A model generated the notes under the pieces. That model had not been told where the DNA came from and ran no database searches. It worked only from the letters and a program-made list of their open reading frames with translations. Shown piece after piece: positions 38,077-47,703 of a stretch of 64,000 nt of DNA (positions are counted from its first letter, which is position 1; every line of letters begins with the position of its first letter). Position numbers and translations under genes: made by a program. Source of the DNA: Thermoflexus hugenholtzii JAD2 (GTDB taxonomy: Bacteria; Chloroflexota; Anaerolineae; Thermoflexales; Thermoflexaceae); NCBI RefSeq assembly GCF_900187885.1, contig NZ_FYEK01000028.1, positions 112,873-176,872 of the forward strand, read 5' to 3'.

Positions 38077-39093
38077 ATGCAAATGTGCATCTTCCACGAC
38101 ATCGCAGCCTTCGAGGAGCTGGCTCATCCGTGGCAGGATCTGCTCGGGCGATCGCCCGGGGCTTCCCCTTTCATGCGCCCGACCTGGCTGCGGACCTGGT
38201 GGGAGCACTTCGGGGAGGGGGAGCTATACCTGGTCACGTTCGAAGCGGAAGGCCGGTTGGTGGGCCTGATCCCGCTGCGACGGATCGCCCGGGACGGCCG
38301 GTGGATCCTGGAGACCTTCGGCGAGGAGGTCACCGATTACCTGGACCCGCTGGTGGAGCCCGGGTGGGAGGAAACGGTGATCCACGCGCTCCTGGCCTGG
38401 TTGACCCGGCCGGAGGCACCCGGATGGGACACCCTCCTCCTCTGGAACATTCGGGAGGATTCGATCCTCTTCCCCCTGTGGCCCGGAGCCGCTGCCGCCC
38501 ATGGCCTGACGGTCCACAGCGAGCGGCTGACCATCTGCCCGATGCTCCCCTTGCCTCCGACCTGGGACGCCTACCTGCAGATGCTGGATCGCAAGGACCG
38601 CCATGAGCTGCGGCGCAAGATCCGCCGCCTGGAGGCCGTGGGGAACGTTCGCTGGTATCTCCTGCGGGAGGACGGCCCGGAGGCGGAGGGGGCCATCGAG
38701 GCGTTCCTGGCGCTGATGGCGGCAAGCAACCCGGAGAAAGCCGCCTTCCTGCACGAACGGATGCAGGCGTTCTTCCGCCGCGTGATCCGTCAGGGGCTGC
38801 GGGAGGGCTGGGCCCGTCTCTCGTTTCTGGAGATCGAGGGGGAGAAGGCCGCCACTTACCTGGACTTCGAGGATCGGGATCGGATATGGCTGTATAATGC
38901 CGGGCTCAATCCTCGCTACGCCGCGCTGAGCCCGGGCGTGGTCCTGCTGGCCTACCTGATCCGCCAGGCCATCGAGCAGGGCAAGCGGGTCTTCGATTTC
39001 CTGCGGGGCGACGAGCCCTATAAATTCCGCTTCGGGGCCCGGGAGGTGCCCCTTCACCGAATCCGGATCGCGCGCGACCGCGCGGCGGGGTGA
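38077..39093 (+). CDS. FemAB/CelD-like GNAT acyltransferase
   Basis: 338 residues. Two GNAT-like halves: N-terminal PFMRPTWLRTWWEHFGEGEL, GRLVGLIPLRR; C-terminal acetyltransferase_6 region with RKDRHELRRKIRRLE, ATYLDFEDRDRIWLYNAG and the closing DFLRGDEPYKFRFGAR. This pattern is common in polysaccharide-related or peptidoglycan acyltransferases, substrate unknown. It follows COG3375 gene by seven bases, so they are one operon. Confidence 0.82.
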   Translation: MQMCIFHDIAAFEELAHPWQDLLGRSPGASPFMRPTWLRTWWEHFGEGELYLVTFEAEGRLVGLIPLRRIARDGRWILETFGEEVTDYLDPLVEPGWEETVIHALLAWLTRPEAPGWDTLLLWNIREDSILFPLWPGAAAAHGLTVHSERLTICPMLPLPPTWDAYLQMLDRKDRHELRRKIRRLEAVGNVRWYLLREDGPEAEGAIEAFLALMAASNPEKAAFLHERMQAFFRRVIRQGLREGWARLSFLEIEGEKAATYLDFEDRDRIWLYNAGLNPRYAALSPGVVLLAYLIRQAIEQGKRVFDFLRGDEPYKFRFGAREVPLHRIRIARDRAAG

Positions 39094-39165
39094 CCGGAAA
39101 GGCCCGCCCCGGTGCCCTGAAGGCGGGAAACTCAGGATCCCATCCCATCGCGCAGGAGGTGCCCC

Positions 39166-39657
39166 ATGGCGCTCGAGCTCAAGGTGGTGCCCATCGAGAA
39201 GCCGGAGGAGCTCAACGTCATCCTGGGCCAGAGCCACTTCATCAAGACCGTGGAGGACATCCACGAGGCCCTGGTCAACACCGTCCCGGGGATCCGGTTC
39301 GGCCTGGCTTTCTGCGAGTCCTCCGGGCCGGCCCTCGTCCGCGCCAGCGGGACCGATCCAGAGTTGGTGGAGATCGCCAAGAAGAACGCCCTGGCTGTCG
39401 GCGCCGGCCACTTCTTCATCGTGGTGTTGGGCAAGGGCTACTACCCCATCAACGTCCTCAACGCCATCAAGATGGTCCCCGAGGTCTGTCACATCTACGC
39501 CGCCTCCGCCAACCCCATGCAGGTCATCGTCGCCGAGACCGAACAGGGCCGCGGGATCCTGGGAGTGATCGATGGGGTGGCCACTCGCGGGATCGAGACG
39601 GAGGCCGACGTGGCCCACCGCAAGGAGTTCCTGCGCCGCATCGGCTACAAGATGTAA
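39166..39657 (+). CDS. Adenosine-specific kinase (DUF355) family
   Basis: 163 residues matching PF04008 throughout: LNVILGQSHFIKTVEDIHEA, GIRFGLAFCESSGPALVR, GAGHFFIVVLGKGYYPINVL, CHIYAASANPMQVIVAETEQ, GRGILGVIDG. Structural work on archaeal members led to the adenosine kinase suggestion; the physiological role is not settled. The family is frequent in thermophiles. GGAGG precedes the ATG. Confidence 0.93.
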   Translation: MALELKVVPIEKPEELNVILGQSHFIKTVEDIHEALVNTVPGIRFGLAFCESSGPALVRASGTDPELVEIAKKNALAVGAGHFFIVVLGKGYYPINVLNAIKMVPEVCHIYAASANPMQVIVAETEQGRGILGVIDGVATRGIETEADVAHRKEFLRRIGYKM

Positions 39658-39737
39658 GGCGCAACGAGGGAAGGGCCGGGGCGGCGGGGGACCCTCCCCC
39701 GGATCCCGATGACCAGGGGCGATAACGGCCGGCGAAG

Positions 39738-40664
39738 ATGGGATCCGTGGTGCTGGTTTTCCTGGACGGCGTAGGGCTGGGGGAGGCGGACGGTCGGAAC
39801 CCCCTTTTCGACCCGGGCCTGCCCCGGCTGCGCGCCCGGTTGGGTCGGGCGCTGGTGCGCGGCTGTGCAGGGGAGGGTGGAGACCTCCTGTGCCGTGAGC
39901 TGGACGCCACCCTGGGCGTGCCGGGGCTCCCCCAGAGCGCCACCGGGCAGACTGCCCTCTTCACCGGCCTGAACGCCCCGGCCCGCATCGGCGGCCACCG
40001 GACCGGCTACCCTTCCTCCGATCTCATCGCGATGCTGAAGGAGCACAGCCTGTTCGTCCGGGCGCGCGCCGCCGGTTTCCGTCCCACCTTCGCCAACGCC
40101 TACTCCGAGCTCTACTGGGAGCTGGTCGCCCAGCGGCGGCTCCGGCCCTCCGTGACCACCTGGATGAACCGGCTGGCGGGCCTCCCTTTCCGGACCTTCG
40201 AGGACCTGATGGCAGGGCGGGCGCTGCTCTGGGACATCACCCATACCTTCGCCGGGGAATGGGCGCGCCGCCATCGCCGTCCGTTCCCGGAGCTTCCGCC
40301 CGTCGAGCCGGAGGAGGCGGCGCGCCGCCTGCTGCGCCTGCTCGGGGAGGCGGATCTCGTGCTCTTCGAAAGCTTCCTCACGGATCTCGTGGGCCACCGG
40401 CACCTGCCCCCCGAGCCGGTCCTCGAGGTGCTGGATCGTTTCCTGGGCGCGTTGCTCGCCGACCGGCCGCCCGAGGCCACCCTCATCGTGACCAGCGATC
40501 ACGGCAACATGGAAGACCTGACCACACGGCTGCATACCGAGAACCCGGTCCCCCTCCTTGTCGCCGGGCCTGGGGCCGCCGTCTTCCGGGAGGCGACCTC
40601 CCTCCTGGACCTCACCCCGGGGATCCTGAAAATCCTGGGCGCTGTTCGCGAAGGGCCGGAATGA
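39738..40664 (+). CDS. Phosphoglycerate mutase/alkaline phosphatase superfamily metalloenzyme
   Basis: 308 residues. VFLDGVGLGE gives the first metal aspartate, LPQSATGQTALFTG the nucleophile region, TSDHGNMED the paired Asp-His ligands and TENPVPLL a final histidine region (RLHTENPVPLL). This is the metalloenzyme fold of cofactor-independent phosphoglycerate mutase, but it is much shorter than the ~510-residue enzyme and lacks its inserted transferase domain, so it is more likely a phosphatase or archaeal-type mutase relative. It ends 17 bases from convergent polX. Confidence 0.82.
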   Translation: MGSVVLVFLDGVGLGEADGRNPLFDPGLPRLRARLGRALVRGCAGEGGDLLCRELDATLGVPGLPQSATGQTALFTGLNAPARIGGHRTGYPSSDLIAMLKEHSLFVRARAAGFRPTFANAYSELYWELVAQRRLRPSVTTWMNRLAGLPFRTFEDLMAGRALLWDITHTFAGEWARRHRRPFPELPPVEPEEAARRLLRLLGEADLVLFESFLTDLVGHRHLPPEPVLEVLDRFLGALLADRPPEATLIVTSDHGNMEDLTTRLHTENPVPLLVAGPGAAVFREATSLLDLTPGILKILGAVREGPE

Positions 40665-40681
40665 GGAAAGAGGCGGGAGGA

Positions 40682-42445
40682 TCAGGACCTCCGCCGCACC
40701 CGCCCGGGTTTCTCGTGGGCCCAGCGCAGCAGCCGCTCCAGGGGCCAGGTGTTGGCGATGCGATCCGGCGTGGCCCAGGCCCGCCGGGCCACCGCCACGC
40801 CGAAGTGGATCAGGTCCAGCTCCCCCGGGCTGTGGGCATCCGTGCTGATGACCAGATAACCGCCCAGCTCCAGGGCCCGCCGCGCCAGCGCGTCCGGCAG
40901 ATCCAATCGGGCGGGGTTGGCATTGATCTCCAGCAGGGTCCCCGTCTCCGCCGCCGCCCGCAGGATGGCCTCCCAATCCGCGTCCGCCCCCTCCCGCTCC
41001 CCCAGCAGCCGGCCGGTGGGATGGGCGATGATGTGCACGTGGGGATGGTGGATCGCCGCCAGGAAACGGGCGGTCACCCGCTCCCGGTCCTGCCGCAGGC
41101 CGGTGTGGACGGAGGCCACCACCAGGTCCAGGGAGGCGAGCACCTCGTCCGGGTAGTCCAGGCGGCCGTCGGCCCGGATCTCTACCTCAGCCCCGTGGAG
41201 GATGCGGAAGCCGTCCCCCAGCTCGGCGTTGACCGACTCCACCTCCCGACGCTGCTCCCGCAACCGCTCCGGGGTCAACCCCCGGGCCACCCCCAGGCTC
41301 TGGGAGTGATCCGTGAGCAGCATGTAACGGTAGCCCTTCGCCTTCGCCGCCCGGGCCATATCGCGGATGGAAGCCTGCCCGTCGCTCCAGGTGCTGTGCA
41401 CCTGCAGATCCCCCTGGAGGTCCTCGATCGTCACCAGGCGGGGGAGGCGGCCCTCCAGAGCGGCCTCGATCTCCCCTCGGCCCTCCCGCAGCTCCGGCGG
41501 GATGTAGGCGAGGCCCAGACGCTCGTAGACTTCCTCCTCGGTGGCGCAGAGGAGCTCCTCGCCGCTCTCCACCCGGGTGAGGGCGTATTCGCTGAGGCTG
41601 TAGCCCCGCCGGAGCGCGTGCTCCCGCAGCTGGATGTTGTGCTGCTGGCTTCCCGTGAAATACTGCAGGGCCGTGCCCCAGCGGGCCGCTTCGATCACCC
41701 GCAGATCGGCCTGCAGCCCGTTCCGCAGGCGGACGCTGGATTTGGTGGAGCCTTTGAGGAGCACCGTCTCCACGATGGGCAACGTGGTGAAGCGCTCCAT
41801 CACCGCCTCGGGGTCCTCCGCCGCGACCAGGAAGTCCAGGTCGCCGATGGTCTCCTTCATGCGGCGGAAGGAGCCGGCGGCCGCCAGGCGCTGCACCCCC
41901 GGGACCTCGTGGAGGGCCCGGAGGATCTCCTGGGCCAGGGGCCAGGCGGCGCCCAGGGGCACCCGCCCGGCGATCTTGCGGCGCCTGACGGCTTCGATGC
42001 CGGCGAGGATCTTGCTCTCCAGCTTGGCCCCGAAGCCGGGCAGATCCCGCAGCTTCCCCGCCCGGGCGGCCTGCTCCAGCTCCTCCACCGTGGTGATCCC
42101 CAGCTTCTCCCAGACCGTTTTGATGCGCTTGGGCCCCATGTCGGGGATCTGACGCATCTCCAGCAGGCCGGAAGGGATCTCCGCCTTCAGGCGTTCGTAG
42201 AGCTCGAGGCGGCCGGTGCGGAGCAGCTGGTCGATCTTCTCCTCGATGGCCTCGCCCACGCCGGGGATGGTGCGCAACGCCCCTTCCTGCCAGAGATCAT
42301 AGATGTCCCGTCCCAGGGCGGCGATGTTCTCCGCCGCCCTCCGGTAGGCCATCACCTTGTAAGGGATCTCCCCCTGGATCTCCAGCATGTCGGCGATGTG
42401 CTCGAAGATCTCCGCGATCTCCTGATTGGTGAACCGTCGGGCCAT
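40682..42445 (-). CDS. polX: DNA polymerase/3'-5' exonuclease PolX
   Basis: 587 residues. N-terminal helix-hairpin-helix region (MARRFTNQEIAEIFEHIADM, IPGVGEAIEEK, LPGFGAKLESKI), polymerase beta-like palm with GSFRRMKETIGDLDFLV (paired aspartates) and a third in ADLRVIEA, then a PHP phosphoesterase domain from ~335: DLQVHSTWSDG, LLTDHSQSLGVARG, HIIAHPTGRLLGER, INANPARLDL, STDAHSP. Works in base excision repair. ATG at 42445 has AGGAGGAAGGGG before it; the longer frame to 42508 has no support. Confidence 0.96.
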   Translation of the reverse strand: MARRFTNQEIAEIFEHIADMLEIQGEIPYKVMAYRRAAENIAALGRDIYDLWQEGALRTIPGVGEAIEEKIDQLLRTGRLELYERLKAEIPSGLLEMRQIPDMGPKRIKTVWEKLGITTVEELEQAARAGKLRDLPGFGAKLESKILAGIEAVRRRKIAGRVPLGAAWPLAQEILRALHEVPGVQRLAAAGSFRRMKETIGDLDFLVAAEDPEAVMERFTTLPIVETVLLKGSTKSSVRLRNGLQADLRVIEAARWGTALQYFTGSQQHNIQLREHALRRGYSLSEYALTRVESGEELLCATEEEVYERLGLAYIPPELREGRGEIEAALEGRLPRLVTIEDLQGDLQVHSTWSDGQASIRDMARAAKAKGYRYMLLTDHSQSLGVARGLTPERLREQRREVESVNAELGDGFRILHGAEVEIRADGRLDYPDEVLASLDLVVASVHTGLRQDRERVTARFLAAIHHPHVHIIAHPTGRLLGEREGADADWEAILRAAAETGTLLEINANPARLDLPDALARRALELGGYLVISTDAHSPGELDLIHFGVAVARRAWATPDRIANTWPLERLLRWAHEKPGRVRRRS

Positions 42446-42676
42446 CTCCCCTTCCTCCTGCGATCCCACGGGGACAGCGCATTCGCCTCTCCTCTCACAT
42501 CTTATCAAAAAGTCAAAGAGCCTTCTCAGGGCCGCCCACGAGGGCCCCGGACGTATCTAACCTGGATAGGCCGGGGGCCCGCGATACAATTTCCAGGATC
42601 CACGGCCATCCAGACGACCCGGGGATGCCGGAACGGCCTGTCGGGCGCTGCCGCGGGGCTTTCATACATTCAAACT

Positions 42677-42698
42677 CGGGGCTAAAGCCCCTCCTACA
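42677..42698. repeat. Single copy of the dispersed palindromic repeat
   Basis: GGGGCTAAAGCCCCTCCTAC-type unit, the same outer palindrome and CTCCTAC end as the repeats at 6295-6547. It lies just past the rpoB terminator. Confidence 0.65.
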
Positions 42699-42706
42699 GA
42701 AACAAA

Positions 42707-42740
42707 ATGCGGGACAGGCAACCCTGCACCTGTCCCGCAT
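42707..42740 (-). terminator. Rho-independent terminator of rpoB
   Basis: On the minus strand, a 12-bp perfect stem ATGCGGGACAGG / CCTGTCCCGCAT with a 10-base loop, followed by TTTTGTTT. It lies 45 bases after the rpoB stop, showing that rpoB is not followed by rpoC in the same transcript. Confidence 0.92.
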
Positions 42741-42785
42741 CGGAAGGCCTCCCCTCGAGGAGCGCGCTCCGCCCAGGCCACCGGC

Positions 42786-45700
42786 TCACGCTGGGGTTTC
42801 CCCATCCCCCTCGGGGGCCAGGTCCAGCAGGCCCAGAGGCAGGCGGGGCAGCTTCGGCTTCTCCTCTTCCCGGCCGAAGCGGATGACCTCGCCGGAGTCG
42901 GTGATGGCCTCCACGGCCACGGCCAGGGATTGGAGCTCCTTGACCAGGACCTTGAAGGAGGCGGGCAGGCCGGGCTCCTCGATCTTCTGGCCCTTCACGA
43001 TGGCCTCGTAGGTCTTGACGCGGCCCTGAACGTCGTCGGACTTCACCGTGAGCATCTCCTGGAGGGTGTAAGCCGCGCCATAGGCCTCCAGAGCCCAGAC
43101 CTCCATCTCGCCGAAGCGCTGCCCGCCGAACTGCGCCTTGCCGCCCAGAGGCTGCTGGGTGATCAGGGAGTAGGGGCCGGTGGACCGGGCGTGCACCTTG
43201 TCCTCCACCAGGTGGGCCAGCTTCATCATGTAGATGACGCCCACCGTCACCGGCCGGTCGAAGGGCTCCCCGGTCTTGCCATCGTAGAGGATCATCTTGC
43301 CCAGGATGGGCATCGGCTGGCCGGTCTCGAGCATCACCTCGGTCGCCCGCCGGCGGACCTCCGAATCGGGGATGTCCCGGGTGTCCACGCCCAGGCGCTC
43401 CATCCACAGCCGCAGCCCCACCAGGATGGCCCGCTCGTCGGCTTTGCGGCGCTCCTCCGGCGGGCGGGGATCATCCTCGAAGACCAGGAGGGTGTCGGGA
43501 TCGTAGCCCCGGTCGCGCAGCCACTCCCGCAGGCAGCTGCGGCGGGCGTAAACCTCATCGGTGGCCAGGCGATCCACATCGTAGCCGCGGGCGCCCAGGA
43601 TCGCCGAGAGGTAGAGGAGGCGCGCCTCGTCGTCGTCGCGGAGCTCCGAGAGGTTATACCCCTGGGCTTGCAACCAGCTCCAGCACTGCCGGCGCGCGTC
43701 CTCCCAGGCGGTGTCGATCATCCAGGCCCGGGCCAGCTCCGCCTCGATTTCCTGCTCGTCGGCCCCGTCGAACACCGGGGTGATGGCCCGGAAGCCCAGG
43801 CGCGAGGCGGCCCAGCCCAGATGGGTCTCCAGCAGCTGCCCGATGTTCATCCGGCTGGGCACCCCCAGGGGGTTGAGGATGATGTCCACCGGCGTGCCGT
43901 CGGGCAGGAAGGGCATATCCTCGATGGGGACCACTTTGGAGATCACGCCCTTGTTGCCGTGGCGGCCGGCCATCTTGTCGCCCTCGGTGATCTTGCGCCA
44001 TTGGGCCACCGAGACCCGCACCACCGTGTTCACCCCGGCGGGGAGCTCCCGGTATTCGTCCCGGGAGAAGACCTTCACGTCCACCACCTTGCCGTGCTCC
44101 CCATGGGGCATGCGGAGGGAGGAGTCCTTCACATCGTGGGCCTTCTCCCCGAAGATGGCCCGCAGCAACCGCTCCTCGGGGGTCATCTCCCGCTCCCCCT
44201 TGGGCGTGACCTTGCCCACCAGGATGTCGCCGGGGCCCACCACCGCGCCGATGCGGACGATGCCCTTCTCATCCAGATCCCGCAGCTGCTCCTCGCCGAC
44301 GTTGGGGATGTCGCGGGTGATCTCCTCCGGCCCCAGCTTGGTCTCCCGGGCCTCCGCCTCATGCTTTTCGATGTGGATCGAGGAGTAAATATCCTCCCGG
44401 ACCAGGCGCTCGCTGATCACGATGGCATCCTCGAAGACCTGGCCCTCCCATGAGAGAAAAGCCACCACCAGATTGCGGCCCAGGGCCAGCATCCCCTGAT
44501 CGGTGCTGCTGGAGTCGGCGATCACCTGGCCCTTCTTCACCTTCTGGCCCTTGAAGACCAGCGGGCGCTGGTGGATGCAGGTGCTCTGATTGGAGCGCTG
44601 GAATCGCCGCAGCGGATAGCGATACAGCTTCCGGTTGGTCCCCCGGATCACGATCTCATCGGCGGTGGCCTGGACCACCTCCCCGTCGACCTCGGAGAGG
44701 AGGACGTGCCCGGAATCCCGCGCGGCCACCCGCTCCATCCCGGTGGCCACGATGGGCGCCTCCGGCCGCAGCAGGGGCACCGCCTGGCGCTGCATGTTAG
44801 AGCCCATCAGGGCCCGGTTGGCGTCATCGTGCTCCAGGAAGGGAATTAAGGAGGCGGAGACGCCCACGATCTGCCGCGGCGCCACGTCCATGTAATCCAC
44901 CCGCTCGGGGATCTCCATCAGGAACTTGCCCATATGGCGGACGGGGACGCGGGCCTGCAGGAAATGCCCCTTCTCGTCCAGCGCCACGTTGGCCTGGGCG
45001 ATGACGTAGCGCTCCTCCTCGTCCGCCGTGAGGTAGACGATCTCCCCGGTCACGAAGGGGCGGACTTTGATCTCCTGGAGGGGGAGACGGGCGATCCGCT
45101 TCGCCAGAGCAGCGTCCACCTCCGTCCCGGCGGGGGCGATCACCTGGCCGGTGGCCGGATCCACCACATCCTCCCGCAGGATCCGCCCGGCCAGCGCCTC
45201 GGGCTGGTTGGGGACCGCCCGGACCACCTTCCGGTAAGGGGTTTCGATGAAGCCGTATTCGTTCACCCGGCTGTAGATGGCCAGGCGGCCGATCAGGCCG
45301 ATGTTGGGCCCCTCGGGCGTCTCAATCGGGCAGATCCGCCCGTAGTGGCTCAGATGGACGTCGCGGACCTCGAAGCCCGCCCGCTCCCGCCGCAGCCCGC
45401 CGGGGCCGAGGGCGGAGAGGGTGCGCTTGTGGGTGAGCTCCGCCAGGGGGTTGGTCTGGTCCATGAACTGGGAGAGCTGGCTGGAGCCGAAGAACTCCCG
45501 CAGGGCGGCCACCACCGGACGGATGTTGATCAGCTGCAGCGGGGTGACCGTGGCCGGGTCCGCGATGCTCATCCGCTCCTGGATCACCCGCTCCATCCGG
45601 CGCAGCCCCACCCGCATCTTGGCCTGGATCAGCTCCCCGACTGTGCGCACCCGGCGGTTGCCCAGGTGATCCATATCGTCCGGCGGGCGCAGCCCGTTGT

Positions 45701-46709
45701 TGATGCGGATGACCTCCTTCAGGATGGCGATGATGTCCTGCTTGGTGATGGTGCGATGGTGGATGGGGATGGCGAGCTCCAGCCGGCGGTTGAGCTTGTA
45801 ACGGCCCACCCGGTGCAGATCGTATCGGTGCGGGTCGAAAAGCTGAGAGACCACGAAGGAGTGGGCGTTCTCCAGGGTGGGCGGGTCGCCCGGGCGCATC
45901 CGGCGGAAGAACTCAATCAGGGCCTCCTGAGCCAGAGTGCGTCCCTCTCGGGGCTCCAGGCGGCCCTCCTGCCGGATGGTGCTCAGGATGAAGGGATGAT
46001 CCGGATGGGTGTCCACGTCCTTGAAGAGCTCCAGCAGCTCCTCATCTGTCCCCTCCGTCAGGACGCGGCTGATCCCATCGTCGGTCGCCGCCAGGGCTCG
46101 CAGGAAGAGGGTGACTGGCACCGTGCGACGACGGTTGAAGCGGAGGATGATCAGATCGTTCCGGCGCGTCTCGAACTCCAGCCACACCCCGCGGTCCGGG
46201 ATCAGCTTGGCCATGGCCAGGGGGCGGCCCAGGGAGGGATCCTCCTCCTTATCGAAGTAGACGCCCGGGGAGCGGATCAGCTGGGAGACCACCACCCGCT
46301 CGGTGCCGTTGTAAATGAACGTCCCGTTGCGGGTCATCCAGGGGATCTCCCCGAAGAACACGTCCTTCACCATGGGCTCCCGCCCGGCCACGATCAGGGC
46401 CACCTGGACCCACATCCCGCGGCCGTAGGTGAGATCCCGTTCCAGACACTCCAGCTCGCTGTATTTCGGCTCGTCGAACCAGTAGCGCAGCTTGAGCTGG
46501 CGGGCCACCGGGTTGTCGCCCGGGAAATACAGGCGCATCTGGCCGTTGAGGCTCTCGATGGGCGAGATCTCATCGAAGAGCTCCTTGAGGCCCTCCTCGA
46601 TGAACCACTGGAACGAGCGGTGCTGGATCTCGATGAGGTTCGGCGGCTCCAGGAGCTCCGGGATATGCGCGTAGCGCTTCTCGCCGCTTGTCCGGATCAT
46701 CAGGATCAT
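42786..46709 (-). CDS. rpoB: DNA-directed RNA polymerase subunit beta
   Basis: 1307 residues. All main landmarks are present: the Rif region [70 protein letters not shown], and MYMMKL-like, [23 protein letters not shown] (in part) near the end. Two oddities: an insertion of roughly 130 residues (residues ~980-1136) where E. coli has ~25, and T430 in HKRTLSALG where most bacteria have arginine. Start is uncertain between ATG 46709 and 46700, because AGGAGG lies only two bases before the first and eleven before the second. It stands alone with its own promoter and terminator. Confidence 0.97.
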   Translation of the reverse strand: MILMIRTSGEKRYAHIPELLEPPNLIEIQHRSFQWFIEEGLKELFDEISPIESLNGQMRLYFPGDNPVARQLKLRYWFDEPKYSELECLERDLTYGRGMWVQVALIVAGREPMVKDVFFGEIPWMTRNGTFIYNGTERVVVSQLIRSPGVYFDKEEDPSLGRPLAMAKLIPDRGVWLEFETRRNDLIILRFNRRRTVPVTLFLRALAATDDGISRVLTEGTDEELLELFKDVDTHPDHPFILSTIRQEGRLEPREGRTLAQEALIEFFRRMRPGDPPTLENAHSFVVSQLFDPHRYDLHRVGRYKLNRRLELAIPIHHRTITKQDIIAILKEVIRINNGLRPPDDMDHLGNRRVRTVGELIQAKMRVGLRRMERVIQERMSIADPATVTPLQLINIRPVVAALREFFGSSQLSQFMDQTNPLAELTHKRTLSALGPGGLRRERAGFEVRDVHLSHYGRICPIETPEGPNIGLIGRLAIYSRVNEYGFIETPYRKVVRAVPNQPEALAGRILREDVVDPATGQVIAPAGTEVDAALAKRIARLPLQEIKVRPFVTGEIVYLTADEEERYVIAQANVALDEKGHFLQARVPVRHMGKFLMEIPERVDYMDVAPRQIVGVSASLIPFLEHDDANRALMGSNMQRQAVPLLRPEAPIVATGMERVAARDSGHVLLSEVDGEVVQATADEIVIRGTNRKLYRYPLRRFQRSNQSTCIHQRPLVFKGQKVKKGQVIADSSSTDQGMLALGRNLVVAFLSWEGQVFEDAIVISERLVREDIYSSIHIEKHEAEARETKLGPEEITRDIPNVGEEQLRDLDEKGIVRIGAVVGPGDILVGKVTPKGEREMTPEERLLRAIFGEKAHDVKDSSLRMPHGEHGKVVDVKVFSRDEYRELPAGVNTVVRVSVAQWRKITEGDKMAGRHGNKGVISKVVPIEDMPFLPDGTPVDIILNPLGVPSRMNIGQLLETHLGWAASRLGFRAITPVFDGADEQEIEAELARAWMIDTAWEDARRQCWSWLQAQGYNLSELRDDDEARLLYLSAILGARGYDVDRLATDEVYARRSCLREWLRDRGYDPDTLLVFEDDPRPPEERRKADERAILVGLRLWMERLGVDTRDIPDSEVRRRATEVMLETGQPMPILGKMILYDGKTGEPFDRPVTVGVIYMMKLAHLVEDKVHARSTGPYSLITQQPLGGKAQFGGQRFGEMEVWALEAYGAAYTLQEMLTVKSDDVQGRVKTYEAIVKGQKIEEPGLPASFKVLVKELQSLAVAVEAITDSGEVIRFGREEEKPKLPRLPLGLLDLAPEGDGETPA

Positions 46710-46807
46710 TCCCTCCTTCAGGTTTCCCCGGGATTCGGGGGCCGGGTTGAGGTGCGTCGGGCGCCGGGACGCAGCGCCTGAGGCTCCGATCGAGGCGCAT
46801 CGAACAC

Positions 46808-46827
46808 GTCGGGGATCTCCCCGACGC
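46808..46827 (-). other. Palindrome in the rpoB leader
   Basis: CGTCGGGGATCTCCCCGACG, a 20-bp perfect palindrome within the ~270-nt leader. The leader (46710-46980) contains several other GC-rich inverted repeats and no gene. It may be an attenuation or translational-control structure; none of the known ribosomal or rpoB leader families is recognised. Confidence 0.5.
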
Positions 46828-46986
46828 CTCAGAACCTGATCCCTCTGGCGGTCTCAGGGCGGACAGGCACGCCGCCCCTCATCCAGAGGACCACCATCTG
46901 CCCTTCCCGAAGGGCGTTGCCGGATTCCACACCACCTCCCGCGGCCCCGAAGGGCCGCTCCGGTGTTCCAGAGATCGCAAACGTAA

Positions 46987-47015
46987 AGTTTACCGGCAGA
47001 AGGCAGATCTGTCAA
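46987..47015 (-). promoter_or_regulatory. Promoter of rpoB
   Basis: TTGACA (47010-47015 on the minus strand), 17-base spacer, TAAACT (46987-46992). Close to consensus. Confidence 0.82.
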
Positions 47016-47084
47016 ATCCAGGGCCGGCCTGCCGGCCTCTGCGGATCGATCGCCCCCGCCCGCCTCTCCGGGGGAGAGGCGGGC

Positions 47085-47687
47085 TCAGGCTCCGAACTCA
47101 TCCGGGGAGGGCTCCAGGGGAAGCATATAAGACCGGGCGTTCCCGGAGGTCAGGTCGATCCATTCATAGCGCGCCTCCTCCGGCCGCACGTGGAGGAGGC
47201 CCACCGACGGCCCCGGCTGGACGTAGTAATCCGGCGCCACCGGGCCCGGGTTCAGCAGCCAAACCCCGTTCACCCGAACCAGGTGGGGCCGATGGGTGTG
47301 TCCGGAGACAATGAGATGGACCGGCTCGGGGAAGGCGGAGCGAGCGTAGCGCAGGTAGCGGATGGGCTCGAAGCCCAGGGTGGACTCCCGGATCTTGTTC
47401 CGCAGGTAAACGGCCCATCCTCCATGGCCGTGGACCAAGCCGATGCGGACGCCGTTGACCTCCACCACTTCCCGCCAGGGCAGGGAGAGCCCTAAATCAG
47501 CGTTCCCCCGGACCGCAACCACCGGGGCCAGGCGGGCCAGCGCCTCCAGCACCGGCCAGCGGTTCAGATCCCCGGCGTGCAGGATCAGATGCACCCCCTG
47601 AAAAACCTCCGCCACCTGTGGCGGCAGGGCGGGCAGGCGCTGCGGCACGTGGGTGTCCGCGATCAGGCCGACAGTCATCGTCCGCAT
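47085..47687 (-). CDS. YfcE/MJ0936-type metallophosphoesterase
   Basis: 200 residues. VGLIADTHVPQ (D-x-H), LILHAGDLN (GD), VRGNAD (GN[HD]), LVHGHGG and VSGHTHRPHLV (GHTH) are the complete two-metal phosphodiesterase set. Acts on phosphodiesters in the cytoplasm; natural substrate unknown. ATG at 47687 is chosen for the GGAG seven bases before it and because earlier starts lie inside the upstream gene. It follows the carboxylesterase gene by 16 bases. Confidence 0.92.
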   Translation of the reverse strand: MRTMTVGLIADTHVPQRLPALPPQVAEVFQGVHLILHAGDLNRWPVLEALARLAPVVAVRGNADLGLSLPWREVVEVNGVRIGLVHGHGGWAVYLRNKIRESTLGFEPIRYLRYARSAFPEPVHLIVSGHTHRPHLVRVNGVWLLNPGPVAPDYYVQPGPSVGLLHVRPEEARYEWIDLTSGNARSYMLPLEPSPDEFGA

Positions 47688-47703
47688 GAGAGTCTCCGGT
47701 TCC

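Noticed and set aside
40259..42685. 808-codon plus-strand frame
   Set aside because: Antisense to polX, which has complete domains.
44934..46781. 615-codon plus-strand frame
   Set aside because: Antisense to rpoB; no recognisable domain.
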